A stretch of 64,000 nucleotides of DNA from CAYWWY01 sp964580185 (lineage in GTDB: Bacteria > Thermotogota > Thermotogae > MWEM01), in the NCBI GenBank assembly GCA_964580185.1, contig CAZOJQ010000009.1, forward strand, positions 5,894 to 69,893. Direction: 5' to 3'. The notes beneath the pieces are model-generated. The model ran no database searches and had not been told where the DNA came from. It saw nothing but the letters and a program-made list of their open reading frames with translations. Positions 1-8,314 of this stretch are shown here, piece by piece. Numbering within the stretch: the stretch's first letter is position 1; each line of letters starts with the position of its first letter. A program made the position numbers and the translations under genes.

Positions 1-1525
1 GAATCTGACGTGACTGGCCCTCCTCTTTCAAACGCATAGCTGCGGTAATCCCGTCCATGGTCGGCATCCGAATATCCATCAAGATCGCATCGGGTTTTGT
101 TCGATCGAAACGCTCCAAAGCTTGTTGACCATCCTCGGCCTCGCTGACCTGGAACCCCACCGATTCGAGCAAAGCACGCAACATCGCCCGACTGTCTGGT
201 TGATCATCCACAACCATAATAGACACAGGGTTTCCCGATGATTCCAACGCTCGAGCATATCTGGTTTTCCCAATCTCTTCCTTTTCTTGGGTCTTCTTAA
301 TTTGAACGGGGATTGCACAGCGAAAAACGCTCCCATAACCCTGTATACTTCTTACCTCTATGGTTCCACCCATTAAGTCTGCGAGCATGTGGCTGATCGC
401 AAGTCCAAACCCCAACGATTCCTTGGTTTTGTCTGCTTCTGGAGAAAAAGAGGCCTCGAAAAGCGATGCCATGTCTTCTCGAGCAATTCCTTGACCGGTA
501 TCTTTTACTTCGAACCGCAGAATCATACTACCCTCGGTTTCGGGATTCTCAGGAATCGCATTGTTTGCCTGGATCGATTCCATTGAATCGATTGCCTCGG
601 CCTTCATGATCACCCGTCCAACGTGTGTGTACGCGCAAGCGTTCGCCAAGAGATTCGAAAGGATTTGACGGATTTTGTTCTCATCGGAAACAATTCGGTC
701 GGTTAGGTTGGGTTGAACCTCTGTCACCAACCGGAGGTTTTTCTCTTCTGCCCGAAATCGAAAGGTTCGATGGAGTTCTTCCAACAAACCCCGAAGGGAA
801 AATTCCGTTTCATGGACTATGAACTCGTCGGTTTCCATCTTGGATAACTCAAGAATCCTATGAACCCGTCTCAATAAAGTCGCTCCGCTGCGCGCAATTG
901 TTTGAACCTGCTCGCCCTGTTTTGGCGACAAGGTGGCATCTCGCTCCAATATCTGTGAAAACCCAATGATCGTGTTGAGGGGACCCCGAATGTCATGATC
1001 CAAGTGGGATACAAGCCTTCTCTTCATCTCCGCTGCGTTTTTGGAGCATTCCAAAACCTTCCGGACCTCTACGGCTTGTTTCCGATCGCTCAAATCCATA
1101 ACCGCGCACTGAACAACGATCCGTCCTCGGATTTTCCCTAATGAGAGAGTACCCTCCACTTCTACGGTCGATCCATCTTGGCGAAGAAAAGACAGCTCAA
1201 TTGAGGTTGAGGGTTGATCAGACTGTTCCAGTTCTTGGATTGCCAATCGGAAACGGCCTATATGACCGGAGACCATCAGATCGTTGATCGATGTACCCAG
1301 CATGGAATCTGCAGTTTCGCCTCTCATGAGTTTGATTCCCGATGGATTGATATAAATCAATCGTTCGTTTTGAAACAAGAGAACGCCCACAGGCATGGTT
1401 TCTAGGAACGCCATACAATCGGATCGATTCTTGAGAGAAACCGGGTTCTTTCTCCGTTGATTCCATCGGCTCAGCCGGTGTCGAGAATAGTCTTTCATGG
1501 AGCGATCGGTTGGGTTCATACGCAT
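1..1525 (-). CDS. Hybrid sensor histidine kinase (PAS-HisKA-HATPase-REC), C-terminus cut by window edge
   Basis: The minus-strand frame is open from an ATG at 1525 off the left edge (508 codons visible). GGGAAGGGAG just upstream is a good ribosome site, and a second in-frame ATG lies two codons in. Reading in order: a PAS domain (about residues 35-150, with LLFQNERLIYINPSG), a HisKA helix whose phospho-acceptor histidine is in DHDIRGPLNTIIGFSQIL (near residue 177), an HATPase domain with an N box (NLLANAC) and G boxes (DTGQGIA, GFGLAIS), then a receiver domain with VVDDQPDS and the phospho-Asp in DAILMDIRMP (near 482). No membrane segment is visible, so it is probably a cytosolic sensor. Family knowledge: hybrid kinases phosphorylate their own receiver and pass the phosphate to an Hpt or response regulator. 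What follows the receiver is outside the window. Confidence 0.9.
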   Translation of the reverse strand, partial: MRMNPTDRSMKDYSRHRLSRWNQRRKNPVSLKNRSDCMAFLETMPVGVLLFQNERLIYINPSGIKLMRGETADSMLGTSINDLMVSGHIGRFRLAIQELEQSDQPSTSIELSFLRQDGSTVEVEGTLSLGKIRGRIVVQCAVMDLSDRKQAVEVRKVLECSKNAAEMKRRLVSHLDHDIRGPLNTIIGFSQILERDATLSPKQGEQVQTIARSGATLLRRVHRILELSKMETDEFIVHETEFSLRGLLEELHRTFRFRAEEKNLRLVTEVQPNLTDRIVSDENKIRQILSNLLANACAYTHVGRVIMKAEAIDSMESIQANNAIPENPETEGSMILRFEVKDTGQGIAREDMASLFEASFSPEADKTKESLGFGLAISHMLADLMGGTIEVRSIQGYGSVFRCAIPVQIKKTQEKEEIGKTRYARALESSGNPVSIMVVDDQPDSRAMLRALLESVGFQVSEAEDGQQALERFDRTKPDAILMDIRMPTMDGITAAMRLKEEGQSRQI

Positions 1526-1692
1526 TTTGCTCTCCCTTCCCGCTCTGAGGTTCTTGCGACGAACATAATCCCAAATACACATGATGAACGTACTCTTTGT
1601 TCAAACGCATTTCGCCACAAATGACACACCCGGTTATCCCTCAATCGATATCGATCGAATGGGCAAGATGAAAGCGATTGCAAACCTCTATG

Positions 1693-1716
1693 TTAGGTAA
1701 TTATACCACAACCTAA
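1693..1716. promoter_or_regulatory. Inverted repeat TTAGGT-N12-ACCTAA, candidate DtxR-type operator
   Basis: TTAGGT at 1693-1698 and ACCTAA at 1711-1716 are perfect inverted half sites that bracket the kinase -10 hexamer (1700-1705). The half sites equal those of the DtxR/IdeR box, but the spacing is larger (12 rather than about 7 bases). With a DtxR-family gene about 130 bp away, autoregulation or control of the divergent kinase is an inference. Confidence 0.4.
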
Positions 1717-1781
1717 ATCAATCCCGATGATCAGAATCCAATATTAAACCCTCACCAAGTAGGTTCAACTTTATCAATCTG

Positions 1782-1790
1782 TGTTATAAT
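1782..1790 (+). promoter_or_regulatory. Extended -10 promoter element for the DtxR-family gene
   Basis: TG-T-TATAAT is a perfect extended -10, about 55 bp upstream of the start codon. No strong -35 hexamer stands at 16-18 bp, which is normal for extended -10 promoters. Confidence 0.5.
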
Positions 1791-1845
1791 TGTAGAGGAC
1801 TGTTCGTGTATCGAGCATTTTCCGGAACTTTATGGAGGTGAAGAG

Positions 1846-2304
1846 ATGAAACGAGGCAGGGAAAAAACCATGACACCTGTGCTGGAAGACTACCTCAAAG
1901 CCATTTTTACCATTACAGAAGACAAACCGGTAGCCCGGGTCAAAGACATCGCTGAAGTGATTGGAGTCAGCTTACCCAGTGTAACCAATGCCTTGAAACG
2001 ACTAAAAGACTTGGGATATGTGGAATACGAAAAATATGGGTTGATCATGCTGAGCGAAAAGGGATACCTAAAAGCCCAATCGTTGAAAAAAGTCAACGAG
2101 TTTGTCCAAACCTTTTTTTCGAAGTTGGTAGGCCTTGATGCTAAGGAGTCAGCCAGCTTGAGCTGTCGGGTTGAGCACTTTTTTGAAGGAGAGACATATG
2201 ATCGGATCGAACAGTTTATCAATATTCTCCTCAAGATACAAGGGGAAGGGATATCAGCGTGCCAAGAACTCGTTGACTTTTTAAAAAACAGAGGGGATTC
2301 CTGA
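1846..2304 (+). CDS. DtxR/MntR-family metal-dependent transcriptional regulator
   Basis: A 152-aa cytosolic repressor-type protein. The N-terminal winged helix spans about residues 10-75 (LEDYLKAIFTI, then DIAEVIGVSLPSVTNALKRL) and is followed by the dimerisation/metal domain; the SH3-like third domain of long DtxR proteins is absent. By reading against DtxR, the CxxEH primary-site pattern is present (SCRVEHFF) and Asp takes the Met10 place. The two histidines of the ancillary site appear replaced (Val and Ser). The start at 1846 has GGAGGTG at good spacing; an ATG at 1870 has no comparable site. The stop overlaps the epimerase ATG by one base (TGATG), so the two are probably co-translated. 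The controlled metal (Fe, Mn or other) cannot be told from sequence. Confidence 0.85.
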   Translation: MKRGREKTMTPVLEDYLKAIFTITEDKPVARVKDIAEVIGVSLPSVTNALKRLKDLGYVEYEKYGLIMLSEKGYLKAQSLKKVNEFVQTFFSKLVGLDAKESASLSCRVEHFFEGETYDRIEQFINILLKIQGEGISACQELVDFLKNRGDS

Positions 2305-3242
2305 TGCGAACGGCTTTGGTCACTGGCGGCGCTGGGTTTATTGGCTCTCATATTGTGGATCAATTGCTGCAAAGAGAAATCAACGTTGTGGTTATGGACG
2401 ATCTTTCCACAGGAGACCGAAACCATCTCTTTCATAAAGACATCATCTTCTATCAAGCTGACATCTGTTCACGGACAAGCGTGGAAGAGATCCTTCAGGT
2501 GCACAATCCTCATGTGGTCTTTCATTGCGCGGCTCAAATCAGCGTGTCGCGTTCTGTCCGAGAGCCCGCTCACGACGCCTCCGTTAATATTATTGGATTG
2601 CTGAACCTTTTAGAAGAAAGCGTGCGGGTCGGGGTTGAGCGATTTGTCTTTTCCTCCTCCGGAGGCGTAATGTATGGAGAAGCCCCAAAGGCGTTTCCCA
2701 CCCCAGAAGACCAAGCCGAAGATCCAGTATCCCCGTACGGAATTACCAAATGGGTTGGAGAGAAGTATTTGCGCTTTTTCCACCAACATTATGGTCTTGA
2801 ATATGCCGCGCTTCGATATGGAAATGTTTATGGACCCCGACAGAACCCGCATGGAGAAGCTGGTGTGGTAGCCATCTTCTGCGAAAAAATGCTCAAAAGT
2901 GTCACCCCTACCATTCACGGAGATGGTTCCTGCACCCGGGACTATGTCTTTGTGGAGGACGTAGCAATGGCCAACATTCTAGCTATGGATGTTCCAGGAG
3001 GATTTGTCGGGAATATTGGAACCGGAATAGGCACCTCTGTCAATGATCTGTACCGAATCCTTCAATCGATGATTCCGGGCGCGCCTGATGCTATCCATGG
3101 ACCGTCCAGAGAGGGTGACCTTCTTCGCAGTCAGCTCGATAGCGCTCGAGCCAAAGAAGTTTTGGGTTGGGTGGCAACGACTTCTTTGGAACATGGGTTT
3201 TCCCAAACGGTTGATTATTTCCAGTCCAAGCTTGGTCTGTAA
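2304..3242 (+). CDS. NAD-dependent epimerase/dehydratase (UDP-glucose 4-epimerase-like)
   Basis: A 312-aa extended short-chain dehydrogenase. The N-terminal Rossmann motif GGAGFIGSH binds NAD. The active-site triad is visible as Ser in FSSSGGVMYGE with Tyr and Lys in SPYGITKWVGE. ALRYGNVYGPRQNP and DGSCTRDYVFVEDVA are typical of GalE and related sugar-nucleotide epimerases. The protein probably interconverts UDP-sugars for surface polysaccharide, but the substrate cannot be assigned. It overlaps the DtxR-family gene by one base and is followed 22 bp later by rarA. Nothing in the protein itself explains the link to a metal regulator. Confidence 0.88.
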   Translation: MRTALVTGGAGFIGSHIVDQLLQREINVVVMDDLSTGDRNHLFHKDIIFYQADICSRTSVEEILQVHNPHVVFHCAAQISVSRSVREPAHDASVNIIGLLNLLEESVRVGVERFVFSSSGGVMYGEAPKAFPTPEDQAEDPVSPYGITKWVGEKYLRFFHQHYGLEYAALRYGNVYGPRQNPHGEAGVVAIFCEKMLKSVTPTIHGDGSCTRDYVFVEDVAMANILAMDVPGGFVGNIGTGIGTSVNDLYRILQSMIPGAPDAIHGPSREGDLLRSQLDSARAKEVLGWVATTSLEHGFSQTVDYFQSKLGL

Positions 3243-3263
3243 ACCGAAGGAAAAGGAGTTTGG

Positions 3264-4610
3264 ATGAATCAAGAAAGCCTTTGGCAGGAAGAAGAACGGA
3301 ACCGGCCGCCTCTTGCTGTACGTTTGAGGCCGGTTGTCCTTGACGATATTGTCGGACAAAACCATATTCTTGCAAAAGGAGCGGTTTTGCGAAAAGCCGT
3401 AGAGGAAGACCGCCTGTTTTCTTGCATCTTCTTCGGACCACCGGGGTGCGGGAAAACATCCCTCGCAGAGATCATTGGCCGAAAAACGACCAAAACCTTC
3501 TATCCATTTTCTGCAGCGCGCGCCAATATGTCTCAGCTAAAACCGATCTTGGATGAAGCAATGGCTCGGTTTCATAAGATTCATGAACCGACGGTAATTT
3601 TCGTGGACGAAGTCCATCGGTTTAACAAGCTCCAGCAAGATGTTTTGCTCCCTTACATGGAACGGGGGGAAATTATTCTAATTGGCGCAACCACGGAAAA
3701 TCCGAGCTTTGAGTTGAACCCCGCCCTCCTTTCCCGATGCAAAATCTTTGTGTTCCACCCCTTATCTTCCGAAGAGATCGACAAGCTCCTTCAAAAAGGG
3801 TGGACAGGTACTGGAGCTATGCACGGGTGGATTTTGGACGACGAGGCGAGGGAGGCGCTCATTCAATGGAGCGGTGGTGATGCGCGTGTTGGTTTGAATT
3901 TTCTCGAAATCGCTGTTTCCATGATGCTTGATTCCGACAATGGATCATTATCCGAAGCGCCGCCCAAAACCCTTTCCCTGTCTATACTGGAAGAGGCAGT
4001 CCAACAAAGGATTCCTAAATATCGCAAACAGGGAGACGAACACTTTGATCTGATTTCCGCGATGATTAAAAGCATGCGAGCAAGCGATCCAGATGCCGTG
4101 GTATATTATATCGCCCGAATGCTAGAAGCCGGAGAAGACCCCTTATACCTTGCGCGGAGGATGATCCGTTTTGCCAGTGAAGACGTCGGGATGGCTGACC
4201 CTTTTGGACTGATGATTGCTGTCAATGCGTATCAAGCCTGCATGTACATTGGTATGCCTGAATGCACAGTCAATTTAGCCCAATCGGGGGTTTATTTGGC
4301 TGTAGCGGCAAAAAGCAATCGATTGGATGTTGCCTATACCAAAGCGAGACAAGAAGTCCAGAAACACCCAGACAGCCCCGTGCCTTTGTGGTTGAGAAAT
4401 CCGGTAACCGGTTTTATGAAGAATCTGGGATACGGAAAAGCCTATCAGTATCCCCATAACCACGGAGGGTTTGTTCGCCAGCGATGTGTTCCAGAAGAGT
4501 TGGAATCCATCACATTTTATTCTCCTTCGGAAAATGGCAAGGAAAAAGCCATCAAAGACTATCTTTCCAAACTATGGAGGAACGATGAGCCAAGCGGAAC
4601 AACTCCATAG
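3264..4610 (+). CDS. rarA: Replication-associated recombination protein RarA (MgsA), AAA+ ATPase
   Basis: A 448-aa clamp-loader-like AAA+ protein. The N-terminal PLAVRLRPVVLDDIVGQ signature is followed by Walker A (GPPGCGKTSLAE), Walker B (VIFVDEVHRFNKLQQD), sensor 1 (ATTENPSFELNPALLSRC) and a C-terminal tetramerisation domain (EDVGMADP, RNPVTGFMKN, YPHNHGGFV). RarA acts at stalled replication forks with SSB and RecA. The start has AAGGAG upstream. The 3' end overlaps the uvrC start by 26 bases, so the two DNA-maintenance genes are translationally linked. Confidence 0.95.
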   Translation: MNQESLWQEEERNRPPLAVRLRPVVLDDIVGQNHILAKGAVLRKAVEEDRLFSCIFFGPPGCGKTSLAEIIGRKTTKTFYPFSAARANMSQLKPILDEAMARFHKIHEPTVIFVDEVHRFNKLQQDVLLPYMERGEIILIGATTENPSFELNPALLSRCKIFVFHPLSSEEIDKLLQKGWTGTGAMHGWILDDEAREALIQWSGGDARVGLNFLEIAVSMMLDSDNGSLSEAPPKTLSLSILEEAVQQRIPKYRKQGDEHFDLISAMIKSMRASDPDAVVYYIARMLEAGEDPLYLARRMIRFASEDVGMADPFGLMIAVNAYQACMYIGMPECTVNLAQSGVYLAVAAKSNRLDVAYTKARQEVQKHPDSPVPLWLRNPVTGFMKNLGYGKAYQYPHNHGGFVRQRCVPEELESITFYSPSENGKEKAIKDYLSKLWRNDEPSGTTP

Positions 4611-6324
4611 AATCGCTTCCGATTTTCCCGATCTTCCCGGCGTCTATATCTTCGAGGCTGAGGGAAAACCCCTGTATATCGGAAAAGCAAAAAACCTGAA
4701 GCGAAGAATCTTGTCTTACTTTTTGGCCAAACCATCCGAAGCCAACAAAGTCCAAGGGATTTTGGAGAAAGCCACAAATCTTCGATGCATCCAAGTATCC
4801 ACTGAAAAAGAAGCTCTCTTGCTGGAAGCCAACTTGGTATATGAATACAAACCTGCCTTCAACACGTTTCTAAAAGACACTCGGTTTTACCCTTATATTC
4901 ATATTTCTCAGGAGCGCTTTCCTCAATTACAGATCACCCGGTACCGCGATCAAGACGGACGGTATTATGGTCCATTTACCAATGTCGCCATGGTCCGCAA
5001 AGTATTGGAGATCATATACCGGAGCTATGGAATCCGACCGTGCAATTATGATCTGAAAAAGATCGCCAAACCTTGTCTGGAATACCATCTTGGACGTTGT
5101 ATGGCCCCTTGCTCGGGATCCATTGCTCCTGGAGAATATGAAGAAGCCGTGGAAAAAACTGCGGCTTTTTTACAGGGGGATGTTCGTTCTCTCCGCAATC
5201 TGTTAGAAGAAAAGATGCGATTTTTGTCGGAGCAACTGATCTTTGAAAAAGCAGCCGCCATCCGCGATATGCTCCAAAAACTCGATGAGCTCTTCTTTCC
5301 TCAATATGTCGTTCTCCCCGATAGCCGGAACCAGGACTTTGTCGCCATGAACCGACGGGATGGGAAAGCAGTGATGATCCGAATGAAAGAGGGGATCATC
5401 TTTGCGGTCCTTTCTTTTGATCTCGATTCTGGCATCAGTATGGAAGAGATCTTTGCTCAATTCTACTTTGGAAAACACAACGATCTACCCGATACAGTCA
5501 TCATGGATCTCCCCGCCCGACAAGAAAAACGAATTCACAGCCTTCTTGGGGTTCGGTACACAGGAAAACCGAGATCAAGTGGAGAAGAAAGGGTCTTTCA
5601 GATGGCCCTTCAGAACTTGGAAAAAGAGGTCGCCCAGAGAAAGTTTTCACTCGATTCTTTGAAGAAACTTCGGATCACTTTGGGCTTGAAAAAACTGCCT
5701 CGAAAGATTGAGGGGATTGACATCGCCCACACACAAGGACTATATACGGTTGCTTCTGTCGTATCTTTTGTCAATGGGATCCCTGAAAAGCAGGCTTATC
5801 GTCGGTACCGGATCACCCAACTCCAGCATCCTGATGACTTCGAATCCATGCGGATCGTTGGTCGGAGGCGATACAGCAAACATGAGATGCCGGATCTGAT
5901 TCTCATCGACGGAGGAATTGGCCAAGTTCAGGCAATGAAAGGCGTGTTGGAGCGTGAACTCAATCATAAACGGTTCGAGATCGTAGGGTTGGCCAAAAGC
6001 CAAGAAACCATCGTTTTTCCGGATGAACGAGGAGAACTCAATCTACCCCATGAGAGCCCAGCGCTCCGCCTTTTGATATCGATCCGGGATGAAGCGCATC
6101 GATTCGCGAATTCTTTTCATAGCCACCTTCGAGACACTCGAATGAACCGTTCCCGACTCGAAGAGATCTCGGGTGTGGGCAAGGTTCGAAAAACCAAACT
6201 TTTGAGGCATTTTGGAAGCATTCGCGCCTTGTCAAAAGCGCCTGCGGAAGAGATCGCCCGGATTGTGCGGGACGAATCGCTAGCCAAACGAATCAAAGAG
6301 TACTTTGAAAACGAAAAGAATTGA
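4585..6324 (+). CDS. uvrC: Excinuclease ABC subunit C
   Basis: A 579-aa nuclease subunit that makes both incisions in nucleotide excision repair after UvrAB damage loading. The GIY-YIG domain is at the N-terminus (GVYIFEAEGKPLYIGKAKNL). A cysteine cluster (CNYD..CLEYHLGRCMAPC) follows near residues 150-180, as in UvrC enzymes that carry an Fe-S cluster. Then come a UVR motif (about residues 195-235), the RNase H-like domain (EGIDIAHTQG, DLILIDGGIGQ) and C-terminal helix-hairpin-helix motifs (LEEISGVGKVRKTKLLRHFG). The reading frame opens earlier, but the ATG at 4585 with TGGAGGAACG before it matches the normal N-terminus. Confidence 0.96.
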   Translation: MSQAEQLHRIASDFPDLPGVYIFEAEGKPLYIGKAKNLKRRILSYFLAKPSEANKVQGILEKATNLRCIQVSTEKEALLLEANLVYEYKPAFNTFLKDTRFYPYIHISQERFPQLQITRYRDQDGRYYGPFTNVAMVRKVLEIIYRSYGIRPCNYDLKKIAKPCLEYHLGRCMAPCSGSIAPGEYEEAVEKTAAFLQGDVRSLRNLLEEKMRFLSEQLIFEKAAAIRDMLQKLDELFFPQYVVLPDSRNQDFVAMNRRDGKAVMIRMKEGIIFAVLSFDLDSGISMEEIFAQFYFGKHNDLPDTVIMDLPARQEKRIHSLLGVRYTGKPRSSGEERVFQMALQNLEKEVAQRKFSLDSLKKLRITLGLKKLPRKIEGIDIAHTQGLYTVASVVSFVNGIPEKQAYRRYRITQLQHPDDFESMRIVGRRRYSKHEMPDLILIDGGIGQVQAMKGVLERELNHKRFEIVGLAKSQETIVFPDERGELNLPHESPALRLLISIRDEAHRFANSFHSHLRDTRMNRSRLEEISGVGKVRKTKLLRHFGSIRALSKAPAEEIARIVRDESLAKRIKEYFENEKN

Positions 6325-6346
6325 TTCATTCGATACCCCGGAGATA

Positions 6347-6355
6347 TGGTACAAT
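6347..6355 (+). promoter_or_regulatory. Extended -10 promoter element upstream of the Mrp-like genes
   Basis: TGGTACAAT lies 23 bp after the uvrC stop and about 55 bp before the MrpC-like start, so the membrane genes can be transcribed independently of uvrC. No convincing -35 hexamer is seen. Confidence 0.4.
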
Positions 6356-6409
6356 ATCCAAGAAAACCCCAGCAGGCATCATGGGATATATTGGAAAGCC
6401 GGAGCAGAT

Positions 6410-6787
6410 ATGAAAGAAATCGAAGGAGTTCTCATTGTATTAACCATCCTGATCGGTCTTTATGGAACAATCATGAAACGGAACCTGATTCTAAAACTTC
6501 TAATGTTGGGTGTCATGAATTCCAGCGTGATCGGTTTTTTTTTGTTTTCCGGAATCGGAGAAAGCAGGACTCCACCCATTCTTTCCCCTTCAATCCAAGT
6601 TTTTACTCAGTTTGACTATGCGGATCCTTTACCCCAAGCTTTAGTGATTACTGCCGTTGTTATCGGGTTTGCAACCCTTGCCCTGTCACTGGTTTATGTA
6701 ATGATGATCGCATCGAAATTCCACACCGTCGACGAGGATCAGGTAGAAGACACCATCGAAAAGGACCGTTTGGATGAACTCAGATAG
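6410..6787 (+). CDS. MrpC/MnhC-like (NuoK-type) membrane subunit
   Basis: A 125-aa protein with three predicted hydrophobic helices (residues about 5-22, 28-48 and 80-105) and an acidic C-terminal tail, the architecture of NuoK/MnhC/MrpC. The chosen ATG at 6410 has GGAG five bases upstream; the frame is open further 5' but that part is hydrophilic and overlaps uvrC. In Mrp antiporters and related complexes this subunit packs beside MrpD and helps conduct ions. It overlaps the next gene by 14 bases, and together the three genes form a small membrane module. Confidence 0.75.
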   Translation: MKEIEGVLIVLTILIGLYGTIMKRNLILKLLMLGVMNSSVIGFFLFSGIGESRTPPILSPSIQVFTQFDYADPLPQALVITAVVIGFATLALSLVYVMMIASKFHTVDEDQVEDTIEKDRLDELR

Positions 6788-8294
6788 TTTCCTTGGTCTT
6801 TTTGCTGTTTCCCAACTCCTTTTTTCCTTTCTCATCCTGATCTTCCGCAAAAAAGCCCGCTTCTTGGTTCTGATTCACGCGCTTTCCTTGCTGGTTTTCT
6901 CGATTTCCTGGAGTACGGGGGTTTGGGGTCGGCAAGAAATGCATACCATTCTCGGTGGATGGGAAGCATTTCGCGGGATATCCCTGTATTTCGATGTCCT
7001 GTCCCTTCGATTTCTGTTCGCTGCCTCTGCTGTCTTTTCCGCGGTGGCCTTTTATTCCTTTGTAAAAATTCGAGAGTGGCGGTTTTTCTTTCTCATGGAC
7101 CTATGCCTCAGCTCTCTCGTTTGTGTCTTTTTGGTCAACGATATATTCAATGGGTATGTTACTCTGGAGCTGTTATCCCTGGTATCCTATCTGCTCATCT
7201 CCCTGGAAGGCAGGCGCAGACAGGTATGGGCCAGCTTGAAGTATATGATTATCGGAGCGGTGGCCTTTAACCTATACCTGATCGGCGCAGCTTTGATCTA
7301 CCACTCGACCGGGTTTTTAAACTTGGATCTGATCGCGGCTTCTTCCGGGTATTCCCAGCTGGGATTGGTATTGATCGTTATTGCGTTGTTGGTGAAATCG
7401 GGAGCGTTCCTCATGAGCATGTGGCTGCCTTCCGCTCATTCAGAAGCGATTTCCCCAGTTTCTACCTTGCTTTCGGGGATTTTGGTAAAAGCGGGGATTT
7501 TTTTGATTTTCCGGATTATGGGAAAATTGGACGCGCCGATGGTCGTTGAATTCATTGCCCAATTAGGGCTTTGGAGTTCACTAGCCGGCGTAATCTTTGC
7601 AATGGCCCAACAGGACATCAAGCTTATTCTTGCCTTCCACACGATGTCACAAATGGGATACGCTCTTGCTGGGATTCGCGGTGAAGGATCTCTGTATGCG
7701 ATGAACCACGCGCTGTTCAAAGCCATTCTCTTTATGGCAGCCGATCGCCTGTATGTGGTGTTTAAAACACGAAACGTATATAAGATTCGGGAGAAAGAGG
7801 GGTTGGTTCCTTTGACCACCTTTTTGGCCCTTCTGGTTGGATATCTCTCTATCGCCGGACTTCCCTTTCTTGATGGGTTTTCTCCCAAGTTTCATGTCAT
7901 CGAAGAGCAGAATCTCTTCGGAAAAATCATCCTGATCCTTTCCGCGATCGGAACCGTCGCTTCTATCGGAAAAATCATCATACCCGTTTTTCCCAAAGTG
8001 GCAAAAAAGCTCAGAGACAGTTGGGAACAGACCGTCGGTTTCTTCATTTTGGGGTTTGGTTGCCTTTCCATCGGGATTGCCGAGACGATCGAAATCGATC
8101 ACAAGACAGAAGCGATCATAGAAAGCTTGGCCATCTTTTTTGCGGGTTTGATCGTATTGAAATGGCTCGTCCCGAAAATTCATCCTTTTTTCCCGAAACG
8201 ACTATTTGAGCTACGCACAGCATTGATGTTGCTGCTCGTAATCACTACCTGTGTTGGCGCTGCCTTTCTGCTGGAGGGGAGGGGGCCATTATAG
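6774..8294 (+). CDS. MrpD/NuoN-like proton-translocating antiporter subunit (first copy)
   Basis: A 506-aa polytopic membrane protein of the Proton_antipo_M (NuoL/M/N, MrpA/D) family. Family residues are visible: the TM5 glutamate in GYVTLELLSLVSYLLISL, lysines in LVKSGAFLMSMWLPSAHSEA and in LLSGILVKAGIFLIFRI, and the His/Lys-bearing segment QQDIKLILAFHTMSQMGYAL. The ATG at 6774 has AAAAGGA at good spacing. Length and motifs match MrpD rather than the long MrpA/NuoL. It is paired with a second, divergent copy directly downstream. Confidence 0.85.
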   Translation: MNSDSFLGLFAVSQLLFSFLILIFRKKARFLVLIHALSLLVFSISWSTGVWGRQEMHTILGGWEAFRGISLYFDVLSLRFLFAASAVFSAVAFYSFVKIREWRFFFLMDLCLSSLVCVFLVNDIFNGYVTLELLSLVSYLLISLEGRRRQVWASLKYMIIGAVAFNLYLIGAALIYHSTGFLNLDLIAASSGYSQLGLVLIVIALLVKSGAFLMSMWLPSAHSEAISPVSTLLSGILVKAGIFLIFRIMGKLDAPMVVEFIAQLGLWSSLAGVIFAMAQQDIKLILAFHTMSQMGYALAGIRGEGSLYAMNHALFKAILFMAADRLYVVFKTRNVYKIREKEGLVPLTTFLALLVGYLSIAGLPFLDGFSPKFHVIEEQNLFGKIILILSAIGTVASIGKIIIPVFPKVAKKLRDSWEQTVGFFILGFGCLSIGIAETIEIDHKTEAIIESLAIFFAGLIVLKWLVPKIHPFFPKRLFELRTALMLLLVITTCVGAAFLLEGRGPL

Positions 8295-8314
8295 AAAGAT
8301 CCCTTGCGAATCTT

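Larger units (their letters stand above)
1526..1845. other. Divergent intergenic region between the kinase and the DtxR-family gene
   Basis: About 320 bases without a gene, separating two divergent transcription starts. It holds a minus-strand extended -10 (TGGTATAAT, 1700-1708) for the kinase, an inverted repeat TTAGGT/ACCTAA overlapping that -10, and a plus-strand extended -10 (TGTTATAAT, 1782-1790) for the DtxR-family gene. No tRNA-like or other structured RNA was recognised. Confidence 0.6.
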
